A DNA stretch of 64,000 bases from Marinicella litoralis (GTDB taxonomy: Bacteria; Pseudomonadota; Gammaproteobacteria; Xanthomonadales; Marinicellaceae): the NCBI RefSeq assembly GCF_002591915.1, contig NZ_NIHB01000004.1, positions 142,459-206,458 of the forward strand, read 5' to 3'. Positions 37,360-46,925 of this stretch are shown one piece after another. Position 1 is the first letter of the stretch, and each line of letters begins with the position of its first letter. The notes under the pieces are model-generated. The model did not search any database. It worked only from the letters and a program-made list of their open reading frames with translations, and was not told where the DNA came from. Made by a program: the position numbers and the translations under genes.

Positions 37360-38025
37360 ATGACTGAAAACGTATTAACGGCTAGCAACATCATAAAATC
37401 ATTTGCATTGGATGACAGCGAAATCAAAGTATTGGAAGACATTTCACTGCATGTTAAACAGGGAGAATTTGTAGCCATTATGGGCAAGTCAGGTTCAGGC
37501 AAATCTACCTTGCTCAGTATTCTGGCTGGGTTGGACCAACCAACGTCAGGGATAGTCATACTCAATGGGGATGAATTGACACAGATGAGTGAAGAAGATT
37601 TAGCACTTAAAAGACAGACTGATATAGGTTTTGTGTTTCAATCCTTCCATTTGATCCCAACCCTATCTGTTCAAGAAAACATTCAATTCCCTCTGAGCAT
37701 TGCAAGAAAGCAGGATCAGAATCGGGTCAATGAGCTGATCGAAGCGGTTCAACTGGGCCATCGCATAAACAGTTTTCCGCATCAATTGTCAGGTGGAGAA
37801 AAACAACGCACGGCCATTGCTCGCGCTCTGGTGGCTCAACCTAAAATTCTTTTTGCAGACGAACCCACAGGTAATTTAGATGAAAAAAATGCCGATCAAG
37901 TGATGAAGCTGCTTTTGGACTTACAAAAGGCTTTCAACACCGCATTGGTCATTGTAACCCATGACCCAGCGTTGGCTGCCTTGGCAGACAGAACCATAAC
38001 CATCGTTGATGGCCAGCTGGTGTGA
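37360..38025 (+). CDS. ybbA: ABC transporter ATP-binding protein, YbbA/LolD type
   Basis: A 221-aa ATPase with Walker A MGKSGSGKST, Q-loop FVFQSFHLIPTL, signature LSGGEKQRTAIARAL, Walker B ILFADEPTG and the H-loop VTHD. ATG 37360 gives the normal length; the longer frame runs back into tesA. It overlaps the permease gene by four bases (GTGA). With the next gene it forms a MacB/FtsX-superfamily ABC exporter. The cargo is uncertain; adjacency to TesA suggests a role in lipid or thioester handling. Confidence 0.93.
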   Translation: MTENVLTASNIIKSFALDDSEIKVLEDISLHVKQGEFVAIMGKSGSGKSTLLSILAGLDQPTSGIVILNGDELTQMSEEDLALKRQTDIGFVFQSFHLIPTLSVQENIQFPLSIARKQDQNRVNELIEAVQLGHRINSFPHQLSGGEKQRTAIARALVAQPKILFADEPTGNLDEKNADQVMKLLLDLQKAFNTALVIVTHDPALAALADRTITIVDGQLV

Positions 38026-40547
38026 AAACAATGAAAGCCAATGTGCTCAGTCATGCAATCATAAGGAGAGAGTGGTTCGGTCACTATATATACCCGTTGT
38101 TGTTTTGTTTCAGTTTACTGGTATCGTTGGGCGCTTACCTGACCTTGGATTCATTGCAAACGGCTGTTGATGATTACATCAATGACAATCAAAAAGCCAT
38201 GGTGGGCGGTGATGTTGTGGTCACTTCTCGCCAAGAATTTCCAGCAGAAGTCAATCAATGGGCCGCAGATTTACCGACTGAAAATGTGGTCAGGGATCGT
38301 CAATTCAATGCGATGACTTATGCCGGTGATGCCTCTTTACTGGTGCGGGTGAAGGCAGTTGATGTCAATTATCCACTTTATGGTGAGTTGAAGTTAGCCA
38401 ATGGCTCAACTTTGGCTGGATTGAAACCAGGTCAGGTTTTGGTTGAACGACAAGTATTGACTGGTTTGGGTTTGCAAATTGGTGATCAAATGACTCTGGG
38501 CGAAAGCCAGTTAATGATTGCAGATGAAATTCTTGAAGAACCTGATAGGCCTTTGACTGCTTTTGGTTTTGGTGCCCGGGTTATGATGCTTAATAATGAT
38601 CTTGAAGCCACTGGGTTAATGGGACAGCGCAGTCGAGTGAACTATCGACTTGAAATTAAATCATCGGACGAGCAAAGTGTGGTTTACCTCAATCAATTGA
38701 ATAAGTTGACTGCTGCCAGCAAAATCAATGTCACCTCAGTCAATGACGCACAAACCAGTATTTCGACCTTATCCACCAACTTTTTAAAGTTCCTTAAATT
38801 GCTGGTCGTGGCTGTGATTGTACTTTCTGGGGTTGGATTAATGAGTGTGGTCAAAGCCTTTGTCAATCGACAACAGCACACCAACGCCATCAGGCGAGCG
38901 ATTGGTGAACCGATAAAACAACTGAAAAACGCGTATTATCGTTTGTTTTTAATCATGACCTTGGCAGCAGTTGTCTTGGCCTATGGCCTCAGTCAGTGGG
39001 TATTGTATTTTGGTTACGATGCTTTTGCTGCCATCATACCGGCCCAAGTAACCTTGAGTATCAGTTGGCTCAGTGTGATTAAGGTTTTGGTCATTGCAGC
39101 AGCCTTGACTTTATTAATGACTCACAGCACCATCCAATCATTATCAATGATTAAACCAGTCGCGGTTTTACAACAACAAAAACAAACCACATCGGGCTGG
39201 TATTTTTCCAAATATTGGTTAATCTTGTCGGGTGCTTGTTTGTACCTTCTGATGTCACTGGAACTGTCTTCATGGTGGCTGGGTTTGCAAGTTTCTATCG
39301 GCTTGCTGTTGATCAGTGTGGTGTTTTGGTTCTTCAGTCAATTGATTTTGCGATTGTTAAAAATGTCAATTAACCGCCAGTGGATTAACCATTGGTTGTT
39401 CAAGCTTTCAATCCAAAATATTTTCCGCAAAGGTAACCAGTCGATGTTGTTTTTTACCACCATGTCGATGGCAGTGATGGTGATGTGGAGTATTGCTGCA
39501 TTAAACCACACCATAGACCAGCAGCTGATCAGTACGTACCCAGAGGATTCGCCCAATATGTTTATTTTGGATGTCCAAAGTGATCAACATGAAACACTGG
39601 ATGAATTGATCGTATCACCGGTGACTTATTATCCTGTGATCCGAGCCCGAATTGAATCTGTAAAAGGCGTACCGGCTGAAACCTTAAAGGATCAATTGGG
39701 TAATTATGACAACATCAGTCGAATCTTTAACCTCAGTTATGGCAATGAAATATTGCCAACGGAACAATTGATCGAGAGCCAAACCAGTAATCGACTTTAT
39801 ACCATTGATGAAAGTCAAACCGCATCAGGTGCTGTGCCGATTTCAATCTTGGACAGTTTTGCTGAATACCTGCAAGTTTCTCTCAATGATGAAGTGGTAT
39901 TTGATATTCAAGGCGTACCAGTAAAAGCATACATCAGCAGTGTCAGAAGCCGATACCAAAGGGGGCCAAGTCCGTTCTTTTATTTTATGTTTCAACCTGA
40001 AGCCATGGCCAACGCGCCGCAAATTCAATTTGCCACTGCGAAAGTTGATGCTGAGGTGATTCCTCAATTACAAACCACCATTGCAAAACAGTTTCCTGGC
40101 ATTACCACTTTGAATGGAGCCAGTATCGCTAAACAGTTGAAAGGTTTTGTCGATCAATTGACACAATTGGTCCAAATCTTTACCGGTCTGAGTGTAGTGG
40201 CTGGGGTGATGATTTTGGTCACATCATTGGTTTCCACATCTCAAGACAGGTTACAGGAGAGTGCTTATTTTAGATTGATGGGGATGTTGACCAAAGATTT
40301 GTATGCGATCAATGTGATAGAACTTCTGTTGCTGGGTATGTTGGCATTTGTATCCGGTGGGTTGTTGGGCTTGTTGGTTTCCTATGGTATCACCACTTAT
40401 TGGTTTGCTTTGCCCTTTGTATTTCCTTGGGTTGTGAGCGTATGGTCGCTGGTGGTATTGATGGGTATTTTGTTGTTGGTCAGTTACCTTTATGGCAGGT
40501 TTGTGATTAAATCTAATGTGATGAACATGGTCAGACAATTGGTTTAA
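38022..40547 (+). CDS. ybbP: ABC transporter permease, FtsX family (YbbP-like)
   Basis: The 841-aa protein has one N-terminal membrane segment (about residues 22-45), a large periplasmic domain, three segments around 255-370, a central pair near 395-445, a second periplasmic domain, and a C-terminal trio near 715-835. This is the duplicated FtsX arrangement of YbbP. Translation can start at GTG 38022, overlapping ybbA, or at ATG 38031. The protein is full length with no frameshift. Confidence 0.92.
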   Translation: MKTMKANVLSHAIIRREWFGHYIYPLLFCFSLLVSLGAYLTLDSLQTAVDDYINDNQKAMVGGDVVVTSRQEFPAEVNQWAADLPTENVVRDRQFNAMTYAGDASLLVRVKAVDVNYPLYGELKLANGSTLAGLKPGQVLVERQVLTGLGLQIGDQMTLGESQLMIADEILEEPDRPLTAFGFGARVMMLNNDLEATGLMGQRSRVNYRLEIKSSDEQSVVYLNQLNKLTAASKINVTSVNDAQTSISTLSTNFLKFLKLLVVAVIVLSGVGLMSVVKAFVNRQQHTNAIRRAIGEPIKQLKNAYYRLFLIMTLAAVVLAYGLSQWVLYFGYDAFAAIIPAQVTLSISWLSVIKVLVIAAALTLLMTHSTIQSLSMIKPVAVLQQQKQTTSGWYFSKYWLILSGACLYLLMSLELSSWWLGLQVSIGLLLISVVFWFFSQLILRLLKMSINRQWINHWLFKLSIQNIFRKGNQSMLFFTTMSMAVMVMWSIAALNHTIDQQLISTYPEDSPNMFILDVQSDQHETLDELIVSPVTYYPVIRARIESVKGVPAETLKDQLGNYDNISRIFNLSYGNEILPTEQLIESQTSNRLYTIDESQTASGAVPISILDSFAEYLQVSLNDEVVFDIQGVPVKAYISSVRSRYQRGPSPFFYFMFQPEAMANAPQIQFATAKVDAEVIPQLQTTIAKQFPGITTLNGASIAKQLKGFVDQLTQLVQIFTGLSVVAGVMILVTSLVSTSQDRLQESAYFRLMGMLTKDLYAINVIELLLLGMLAFVSGGLLGLLVSYGITTYWFALPFVFPWVVSVWSLVVLMGILLLVSYLYGRFVIKSNVMNMVRQLV

Positions 40548-40704
40548 AGCAATAAATGTGGCCATTTTCAAAAATAGTAGCAAAAACTAATGTCCATCAA
40601 TTTAAATCAATTGTTGTTATTTTATAGAAATAAAAATAGGATATATGTACATTTGTGTGGCAGAGAAACCAATTTTCCCCAACTGATTTGAGAAGCAACA
40701 AAAG

Positions 40705-42939
40705 ATGACTGAACAGTCAAGTAGTGACAAAAATAAAACAAACAAACCAAGGACAGAAGGTATTGATGTTGGTGAAAATTTTGCCAAGCATTTGCATGAA
40801 ATCCACAGGATATTTGTGCAATACCTTAATCCCAGATTGAAGAAATTTTATGACGGCTTGAATGATTTCTTTTTTGATTTGGCAGAAGCGGCGAGAAACA
40901 ACGTTCAGCAGAATCAATACTTTGCTGCCATTGGTGACACGCGTAAAAACAACGCAAAATTGATGCGAGAATTTGCCAAGAACGTCAATATCATATTTCA
41001 AAAGTTCAAAAACCATGACTTTGTGTACTTTGTCGAACTATCAGCACAAACCGAACATGATAAAAAGACCTTAACACTGATTAAAGAAGATGATTTAGAT
41101 CAAAAACTGGCAATCACCAATGTGACAGGCAAAATCAGTCAAATTTACCATGAAGAATTGTATTTACTGAATGAAAGATTTTCTGACATGGTAAGCAGTG
41201 GAGAAATTGATAATCAAAGCAACCCGATTGGTCCTGATGCCATCGTCAATGCCTTTGCATTGTCCTTAAGCGCGCTTAAATCCGAAAACAACATCAAACT
41301 AATCATCATCAAATTGTTTGAAAAAAACATGGTAGAAAGTTTAGGGCCTGTTTATAAGTTGGTTAATAAATACCTGAAAAAGCAGGGTGTCCTCCCTGAA
41401 ATTAAGTTCGAGGTGAAACACAATGTCAGACAAAGTGATCAAGTCAGTAATTCCATCAATTATTTGGCGCAGGCTTTGTCAGAGACTGACGAAAACTATA
41501 AGAAAATAGCTGAAATTCTGCACCAAGATCCTGAACAGGTCAAAGCGCAAGAACCTGGTGCGCAATACACCCCTGAAAAAATAATTGAGTTCTCACAGTT
41601 AACCAATGCATTGGATCAAATTAAAGCCGAACTGTTGACTGACCAAGAGTTAGAAACCAAACAAACCATCAGTCCTCTTGAGTTAAAAGATGAGTTACTC
41701 CGTAAACTGAAGTCGCTTAAAGCATTGACCGGTAAAACCAAGATCAAACAAGCAGATATGAGGACGATAGACCTCATAGGTGAATTGTTTCAATTTCTGG
41801 TTGACGACCGGAATTTACCGGAAACCATTCAATTGGTACTTTCAAAATTACAATTACCTTATTTACAGATTGCGTTAAAAGATGAAACCTTCTTTTCTGA
41901 CAAAAAGAACAATGCCAGACAGCTGTTGAATATCATGGCTCAATCCTCAATTGGGTGGACCATCGAAACCGATGAAAAAGGTTTGTTTTTAAATAAAATC
42001 AAAGAGATTGTTGGGTTTATCCTGAAAAACCATGAAAAGAGCATTAACTACGAAAAACTCATCATGAGGTTTCTGCAGTTTGAACAACAAATCAAAAAAA
42101 GAACCCTGATCGCTGAACGTCGTCATTCGGAAAAAATGTCAGGCAGAGAGCGTTTGAATAAAGCCAAAGTTGAAGCTGCCAAAGTATTGAAACAGGCACT
42201 CAAAGGACAAAAAGTTCCAGATGCTGTCAGGTCATTGCTACTGAAACCGTGGGCCAATGTTTTGGTCTTGTCTGAATTGCGACACAAAGAATCACCCAAG
42301 CTGTTGAAAAAATACCAAAAATTTGTTGTGGACTTGGTCAAAGCGACCAACCCTGAAAGTGATAAAAAGGCCTCTAAACTAATCATCGACAAGCTTTGTG
42401 AAATTATGCAAGAGGGCTTGGAGTTGGTGGCTTTACAAGAATTGGAGTTGAAAAAGAAATCCAAGGAAATCAGAAAAGTGTTGTTACAAACCAATGGCTT
42501 ATCAAAAACCAACAAGCATTTGGCTTATATTGATCCTGCAGAAATATTGATGTTGTCAAAAGAGTTCAATAAACAGTCCAGTGTAGGGGCATTTATGAAA
42601 ACAGATGTTGATCCTACAGTGGCGCCTGAAGATGCCAATCAGGCAGAAGATGAATTTCATCATGCTTCCCTCGAGGCTAAAGTAGAAGACTGGATGGAGT
42701 TCCAAACTGAAGAGGGAACCAAAAGGCTTAAAATTTCATGGATCAGTCCCATCAGTGGAAAACTGTTGTTCGTCAATGGCAAAGGAGGACGTGAATTTGA
42801 TTTATTTCGGGTTGAATTGGCTGAAAAGTTTCGCAATGGTTCATGTAGATCTTTACAGCAATTACCGTTGATTGATCGCGCCATGCAAAGCATTGCCAAG
42901 AAAATGGAAGAAAAAACTGGCACCACTGAAGTTCAGTGA
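40705..42939 (+). CDS. DUF1631 family protein
   Basis: The 744-aa cytoplasmic, mostly helical protein ends with a PilZ-like beta region (residues about 655-735): VEDWMEFQTEEGTKRLKISW, then GKLLFVNGKGGREFDLF and PLIDRAMQSIA, the pattern I associate with DUF1631. Family members are about 700-800 aa and of unknown function; the C-terminal part suggests possible c-di-GMP or protein binding. Canonical PilZ RxxxR and D/NxSxxG motifs are not seen, so nucleotide binding is doubtful. It is monocistronic, with 157 bases upstream and a convergent gene downstream. Confidence 0.82.
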   Translation: MTEQSSSDKNKTNKPRTEGIDVGENFAKHLHEIHRIFVQYLNPRLKKFYDGLNDFFFDLAEAARNNVQQNQYFAAIGDTRKNNAKLMREFAKNVNIIFQKFKNHDFVYFVELSAQTEHDKKTLTLIKEDDLDQKLAITNVTGKISQIYHEELYLLNERFSDMVSSGEIDNQSNPIGPDAIVNAFALSLSALKSENNIKLIIIKLFEKNMVESLGPVYKLVNKYLKKQGVLPEIKFEVKHNVRQSDQVSNSINYLAQALSETDENYKKIAEILHQDPEQVKAQEPGAQYTPEKIIEFSQLTNALDQIKAELLTDQELETKQTISPLELKDELLRKLKSLKALTGKTKIKQADMRTIDLIGELFQFLVDDRNLPETIQLVLSKLQLPYLQIALKDETFFSDKKNNARQLLNIMAQSSIGWTIETDEKGLFLNKIKEIVGFILKNHEKSINYEKLIMRFLQFEQQIKKRTLIAERRHSEKMSGRERLNKAKVEAAKVLKQALKGQKVPDAVRSLLLKPWANVLVLSELRHKESPKLLKKYQKFVVDLVKATNPESDKKASKLIIDKLCEIMQEGLELVALQELELKKKSKEIRKVLLQTNGLSKTNKHLAYIDPAEILMLSKEFNKQSSVGAFMKTDVDPTVAPEDANQAEDEFHHASLEAKVEDWMEFQTEEGTKRLKISWISPISGKLLFVNGKGGREFDLFRVELAEKFRNGSCRSLQQLPLIDRAMQSIAKKMEEKTGTTEVQ

Positions 42940-42957
42940 TGCCAGTTAGATTGTTGT

Positions 42958-45351
42958 TTAAATTTTATCTGGATTGCGGGTATCAAATACTGATCTTTTA
43001 AACTTTTGTTTGTTTTTAAACTCGTGGTAAATGATTTCCATTTCCCCCATCATGGGATTTTTGATGGAGGTCTTGAAAGGAATTCTTAAGCCGTGTTGTT
43101 CGCGGTAATCAGCATAAGTGATTTGCACACCCACAGCACCCACTGATGGGATTAACAGTTTGGTTTTTATCTTAACCAAATCCCCATTTTCTATATCTAC
43201 ATATGCAGTGGTTACAGGCAGGTCTGTTTGTTTGAGTAACACCGCATAAACTGGTATTTGGTTGATTTCGGAACGTCCGAGTACTTTAATTTCATCGTAG
43301 TGATTTTGCCAATCTATACTGGCCAATGGGCTTTCACTCATGGCTTGTTTTAGGTATTTGCCGGTTAATTTTGTGTATGGGTTGATGCCGTAGGTGCTGC
43401 CATGTTTTTTGTTGACCACGGTAATGATTTGGCCAAATACACCAAAATCCATCAATTTTTTATAACTTGATTTGGCATCAAACTGTGTTTTCAACTGCCC
43501 CGTAATACCTGAGCTCTTGATATTAATCACACCGGTTAACTCAAATCCATCGTTCTTTTTTAAAGCTTTGATGCGTGATTTTGACTGTCTTAATTCCATA
43601 ATCTGGTTAACAGAAGGCAGTGCTTCAACCACTGTGTCCTCAAGTTTAGGTGCGGTTTCAACCAATTCAATTTTGTTTTTATATAACTGAACTGCAGTAA
43701 CCACACCAGCTTCATTTTTAACAAACTTGACACTGGTATCAGATTTGATGCGGAATTCACGAAAACCGTTTTCATCTGGTAATTGGAGCTCAAATGCCAT
43801 TTGGTTAGGCACATCCATGGTTAATCGGTGGTTTTGGATGAGTGCTTTTATGTGACCGTTTAATTTTTTTGACTCATAGGAACCTAGGTACTGGTTAAAT
43901 GTGCCTGTATCAACTTCCGGCTCTATGTTATAACCTTTGCGAGGTAATTCGAAATTCATGCCATTTTGTTGCATCCGCATGGCAGCCACATTACCTTGTT
44001 TTGATAAATCGAATGACACAGAAATGGAGTTGGTCACTTTAAAGTACCATTTCCCAGTTTCATCAGGGTCTAACAACTCATAAACAGTTTGTCCAGGAAC
44101 ATCGACTGCAGGACTGCCATTATCTTTGATTAAAAAGGTAAAGATGGCATCTTTGAATGGTCCAAAATTGGCATGGTATTCACCAACGAATTCCTGATAA
44201 TCTGTTTTTGTTTCTTTTATTTCTTCTTGGGTTGCCAAGTGACGCCAAACCATGTTGATTGACTCTTGTTGTAAGGGCGTGGCTGTGAGGTTGGTTAACA
44301 ACACAAACCCCAACTTTTCGTCAGGCAACAAAGCCACTTGTGCGCCATAACCATCGATGTTTCCACCATGTTCAATGACTGGACGGTTTTGCCACTTTCG
44401 TAACATCCAACCCATGCCATAATCGACCGTGCTGGCAATATCAATTTGTGCTTGATGGGTTGCTTGGAGTTGTTGTTGTGAAATCAAGGGTTGTTGGTTG
44501 ACTTTTCCTTGATTCAGTTGGAATTTGATCCATTGAGCCATGTCGTTGACGTTGGAATAAATGCCACCGGCCGGAGCCACGTTGTTTAAATTTCTGCGTG
44601 GCATCAAATCATGTTGCTCTGTTTCTTCATTCCATTGATAACCCAAAGAGATGTGTGGACTGGACTCAGCAATTTCATGAATTGAAGTTGTGTTATTCAT
44701 CCCTAAAGGTTGGAGTATCAGGTCATTTAATAGCGCATCCCATGATGAATCAGACAACTTTGCCATGGCTTCACCGGCGGCTAAATACATCACATTGTTG
44801 TAATAAAAGTTCTTTCTGAATGCATCGACGGGTTCAGCTTTTGCGGCTGTTTTCAGTATCAGCGCTTTGCTGGCTTTGCCATTGGCCCACAATAAATCGT
44901 TGCGGGTATATCCAGTGCGGTGTGACAGCATGTCACGATAGGTGATCGGTAATACGTCACCGTCAACTGTAAACTGATAATCTGGCAATTGTGCTGTCAC
45001 CAAATCATCCCAAGCCAGTTTGTTTTGATCTACATACATGCCTACCATGGTGGCAGTGAATGCCTTTGAGCTGGAGCCTATAGAAAACACAGTTTCGGCT
45101 GTCACCGGTGTTTTCTGTTCAATGTCCATGACGCCAAACCCTTGAGCTATGATGATTTTGTCATCTTTGACCACAGCGATGGCCATCCCAGGGATGCGGT
45201 ACTCATTGCGCTTGGCTTCCAGCTCGATAGAAAGGCGTTCTATTTGTTGTTGTAAATGATTTGGTTCGGTGAATGCATAGGCTGGTAAGGTCAACATCAC
45301 AATCAGGGTGATCATTAACAGCATCGCTTGAATGGGTGGTTTGATTTTCAT
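42958..45351 (-). CDS. Exported serine beta-lactamase-fold hydrolase with DUF3471-like and LolA-like C-terminal domains
   Basis: The 797-aa precursor has a signal peptide (cleaved after LPAYA, residue 26). Residues about 30-370 are a penicillin-binding/class C beta-lactamase fold: SxxK at Ser93-Lys96 (GSSSKAF), YNN in the YxN position (FYYNNVMYLAAG) and HGG in the KTG position. Two tandem DUF3471-like beta domains follow (about 385-570). The last 200 residues resemble an outer-membrane lipoprotein-sorting/LolA-like fold. The start at 45351 has an AGGAAA ribosome binding site; a longer frame exists. It is third in the GntR operon. It is likely a peptidase or esterase rather than an antibiotic-hydrolysing enzyme. 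Confidence 0.88.
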   Translation of the reverse strand: MKIKPPIQAMLLMITLIVMLTLPAYAFTEPNHLQQQIERLSIELEAKRNEYRIPGMAIAVVKDDKIIIAQGFGVMDIEQKTPVTAETVFSIGSSSKAFTATMVGMYVDQNKLAWDDLVTAQLPDYQFTVDGDVLPITYRDMLSHRTGYTRNDLLWANGKASKALILKTAAKAEPVDAFRKNFYYNNVMYLAAGEAMAKLSDSSWDALLNDLILQPLGMNNTTSIHEIAESSPHISLGYQWNEETEQHDLMPRRNLNNVAPAGGIYSNVNDMAQWIKFQLNQGKVNQQPLISQQQLQATHQAQIDIASTVDYGMGWMLRKWQNRPVIEHGGNIDGYGAQVALLPDEKLGFVLLTNLTATPLQQESINMVWRHLATQEEIKETKTDYQEFVGEYHANFGPFKDAIFTFLIKDNGSPAVDVPGQTVYELLDPDETGKWYFKVTNSISVSFDLSKQGNVAAMRMQQNGMNFELPRKGYNIEPEVDTGTFNQYLGSYESKKLNGHIKALIQNHRLTMDVPNQMAFELQLPDENGFREFRIKSDTSVKFVKNEAGVVTAVQLYKNKIELVETAPKLEDTVVEALPSVNQIMELRQSKSRIKALKKNDGFELTGVINIKSSGITGQLKTQFDAKSSYKKLMDFGVFGQIITVVNKKHGSTYGINPYTKLTGKYLKQAMSESPLASIDWQNHYDEIKVLGRSEINQIPVYAVLLKQTDLPVTTAYVDIENGDLVKIKTKLLIPSVGAVGVQITYADYREQHGLRIPFKTSIKNPMMGEMEIIYHEFKNKQKFKRSVFDTRNPDKI

Positions 45352-45385
45352 ATTCTTTTCCTGTTTGTCTGTCTGAGTAGTTGGT

Positions 45386-46249
45386 TCAACTGGTTTCCGA
45401 ATCTGCTCGGTACACATCGAAATTTATGTCTTCCAGTCGGTTGTTGTGTAACATGTACCCCATTGAAATGACCACGATGAATTGTAAGAACAAACTCATC
45501 GCTACAGGCATCATGGATTTAAGACCGTGGATACTAACGGCGAGGGCGAAGACCATAAAAAACGCGCAAGCCATCATGGTGTAACAATACGTTTTTATAA
45601 CCAGTGTGATTGTTTTTATTCGATCAGTTTTACTTTGATAGGGATCAGGTTTTTTACCATAAATTAACCAGCTCATCATGCCAAAGAAAAAAGCATAACA
45701 GAGCAACAGAATAACACTCATCTGAAAGGCTTTTCCATCCAGTTCAAATTTGCAGCCCTCGATATAAAAAGCAATCACAACAAAAACAAAATAAGTAATG
45801 ATAACGGCGCTTAATAATTGGGGTGATACGTATTCAGTTAAACGTCTTGGAGCCAACGTGGCAGATTTTTGCTTTCTGGTGTCTTCTTGTTTCATCAGTT
45901 TAGACAGTCTAAAACCAAAAATTTCTAACAACCAAGTCGGAATCATTTGGATCATGAAATAAACCCAAGGAAGCATTTGGTTGATTCCTTTTTCACTGAC
46001 TAAGCTGCCTTCATGGACATAATAGACGATCACCCAGCCTAAGATAAAAATCAAACCATTGATAATGCCGTAAAAGCTGGACATTTTTTGGTAGTAATTG
46101 GTCGATTTTGGGTACAGTTTCGGATGGGTAGATTCTGGGTACTTTTTTTGAATGGTACGCATTCTTTGTAAAAGTTTCCCTGGGTAAAACACAGACAGTA
46201 AAAATATTTGTGTCATAAAAACGAGGGTAAAAATAGATAGGTTTGTCAT
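45386..46249 (-). CDS. Seven-TM membrane protein of the GntR operon
   Basis: The 287-aa protein has about seven hydrophobic segments (around residues 5-22, 58-77, 92-112, 148-167, 180-197, 225-246, 253-270) and no recognisable catalytic motif. The start at 46249 is fixed by a perfect Shine-Dalgarno (AAGGAGG) whose last bases overlap the end of the GntR gene; the two genes are separated by one base. YtrA-type GntR regulators commonly sit beside membrane transport genes, so a transport or membrane-stress role is plausible, but there is no ABC ATPase here. Function unknown. Confidence 0.75.
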   Translation of the reverse strand: MTNLSIFTLVFMTQIFLLSVFYPGKLLQRMRTIQKKYPESTHPKLYPKSTNYYQKMSSFYGIINGLIFILGWVIVYYVHEGSLVSEKGINQMLPWVYFMIQMIPTWLLEIFGFRLSKLMKQEDTRKQKSATLAPRRLTEYVSPQLLSAVIITYFVFVVIAFYIEGCKFELDGKAFQMSVILLLCYAFFFGMMSWLIYGKKPDPYQSKTDRIKTITLVIKTYCYTMMACAFFMVFALAVSIHGLKSMMPVAMSLFLQFIVVISMGYMLHNNRLEDINFDVYRADSETS

Positions 46250-46250
46250 G

Positions 46251-46634
46251 TTATCCTCCTTGAGGCTGGTTAAGTACATCAGCAAAAGCGATGCGAATTT
46301 CTGAATCTGTGACGCCCGCTTTTCTAAAGGTGGCGATGGTTTCTCTGAGTTGTTTGGTGACCCAGGCATTGAGGTCAACTGTGCAGTTGGCCATGGCATC
46401 AGGGTGAATGAATGTTCCCCTATAACCTTTGGTTTGAATCACTGAATCACGTTCCAATAAACGATAAGCCTTGGCCACGGTTTTGTTGTTCATTTCCAAA
46501 TCATTGGCTAACTGGCGGATCGATGGTAAAGGATCGCCTGGTGCGACTTTGCCATGCTGTACTGCTTGTTTGATTTGCATCACCAGTTGTGAAAACATCG
46601 GTGTTGCACTTTCTATATCGACTGTAATTTCCAT
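46251..46634 (-). CDS. GntR-family transcriptional regulator, YtrA subfamily
   Basis: The 127-aa protein has an N-terminal winged helix: PMFSQLVMQIKQAVQHGKV, PGDPLPSIRQLANDLEMNNK and TVAKAYRLLERDSVIQTKGY. The short C-terminal dimerisation segment lacks a ligand domain, as in YtrA-type members. A palindrome 19 bases upstream is a likely autoregulatory operator. No Shine-Dalgarno precedes the ATG, so translation may be leaderless or weak. It heads an operon with the seven-TM protein and the serine hydrolase. Confidence 0.92.
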   Translation of the reverse strand: MEITVDIESATPMFSQLVMQIKQAVQHGKVAPGDPLPSIRQLANDLEMNNKTVAKAYRLLERDSVIQTKGYRGTFIHPDAMANCTVDLNAWVTKQLRETIATFRKAGVTDSEIRIAFADVLNQPQGG

Positions 46635-46652
46635 CGTTTATAATGTCCCATA

Positions 46653-46676
46653 TGTACCGTATGTCCTAATGGTACA
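46653..46676. promoter_or_regulatory. Likely operator of the GntR regulator
   Basis: The perfect inverted repeat TGTACC-N12-GGTACA lies 19 bases upstream of the gntR ATG and overlaps any promoter for the operon. Spaced GTAC half-sites fit what I recall of YtrA-type operators. Binding is inferred. Confidence 0.6.
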
Positions 46677-46925
46677 ACTGGTTCATATTAAATTACAAGA
46701 AAATTCTGCTGAAATTATTCAGGCTGTTTCGCAGGTATTGCAAAATTATTGTTAATTTATCTATTGAAAACAATAGGTTAAGGCTTAACAAATAGATGCT
46801 TTTTAAGATGTATATAGTTTGGTGAAAACGGTGTCAAAAGTATTTAATGGTGGTTTTTATTGGGCTTGTACCCCACCGGGTGTCCACAATGTACCCCCGT
46901 GAATTGCCCTTAAATGAAACATCAA
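46677..46925. other. Intergenic region between the GntR operator and the MFS gene
   Basis: AT-rich, no credible gene. Two direct TGTACCCC copies (46867-46874 and 46890-46897) lie close to the MFS stop codon; they share the TGTACC half-site with the GntR operator but are in direct orientation, 23 bases apart. Confidence 0.3.
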
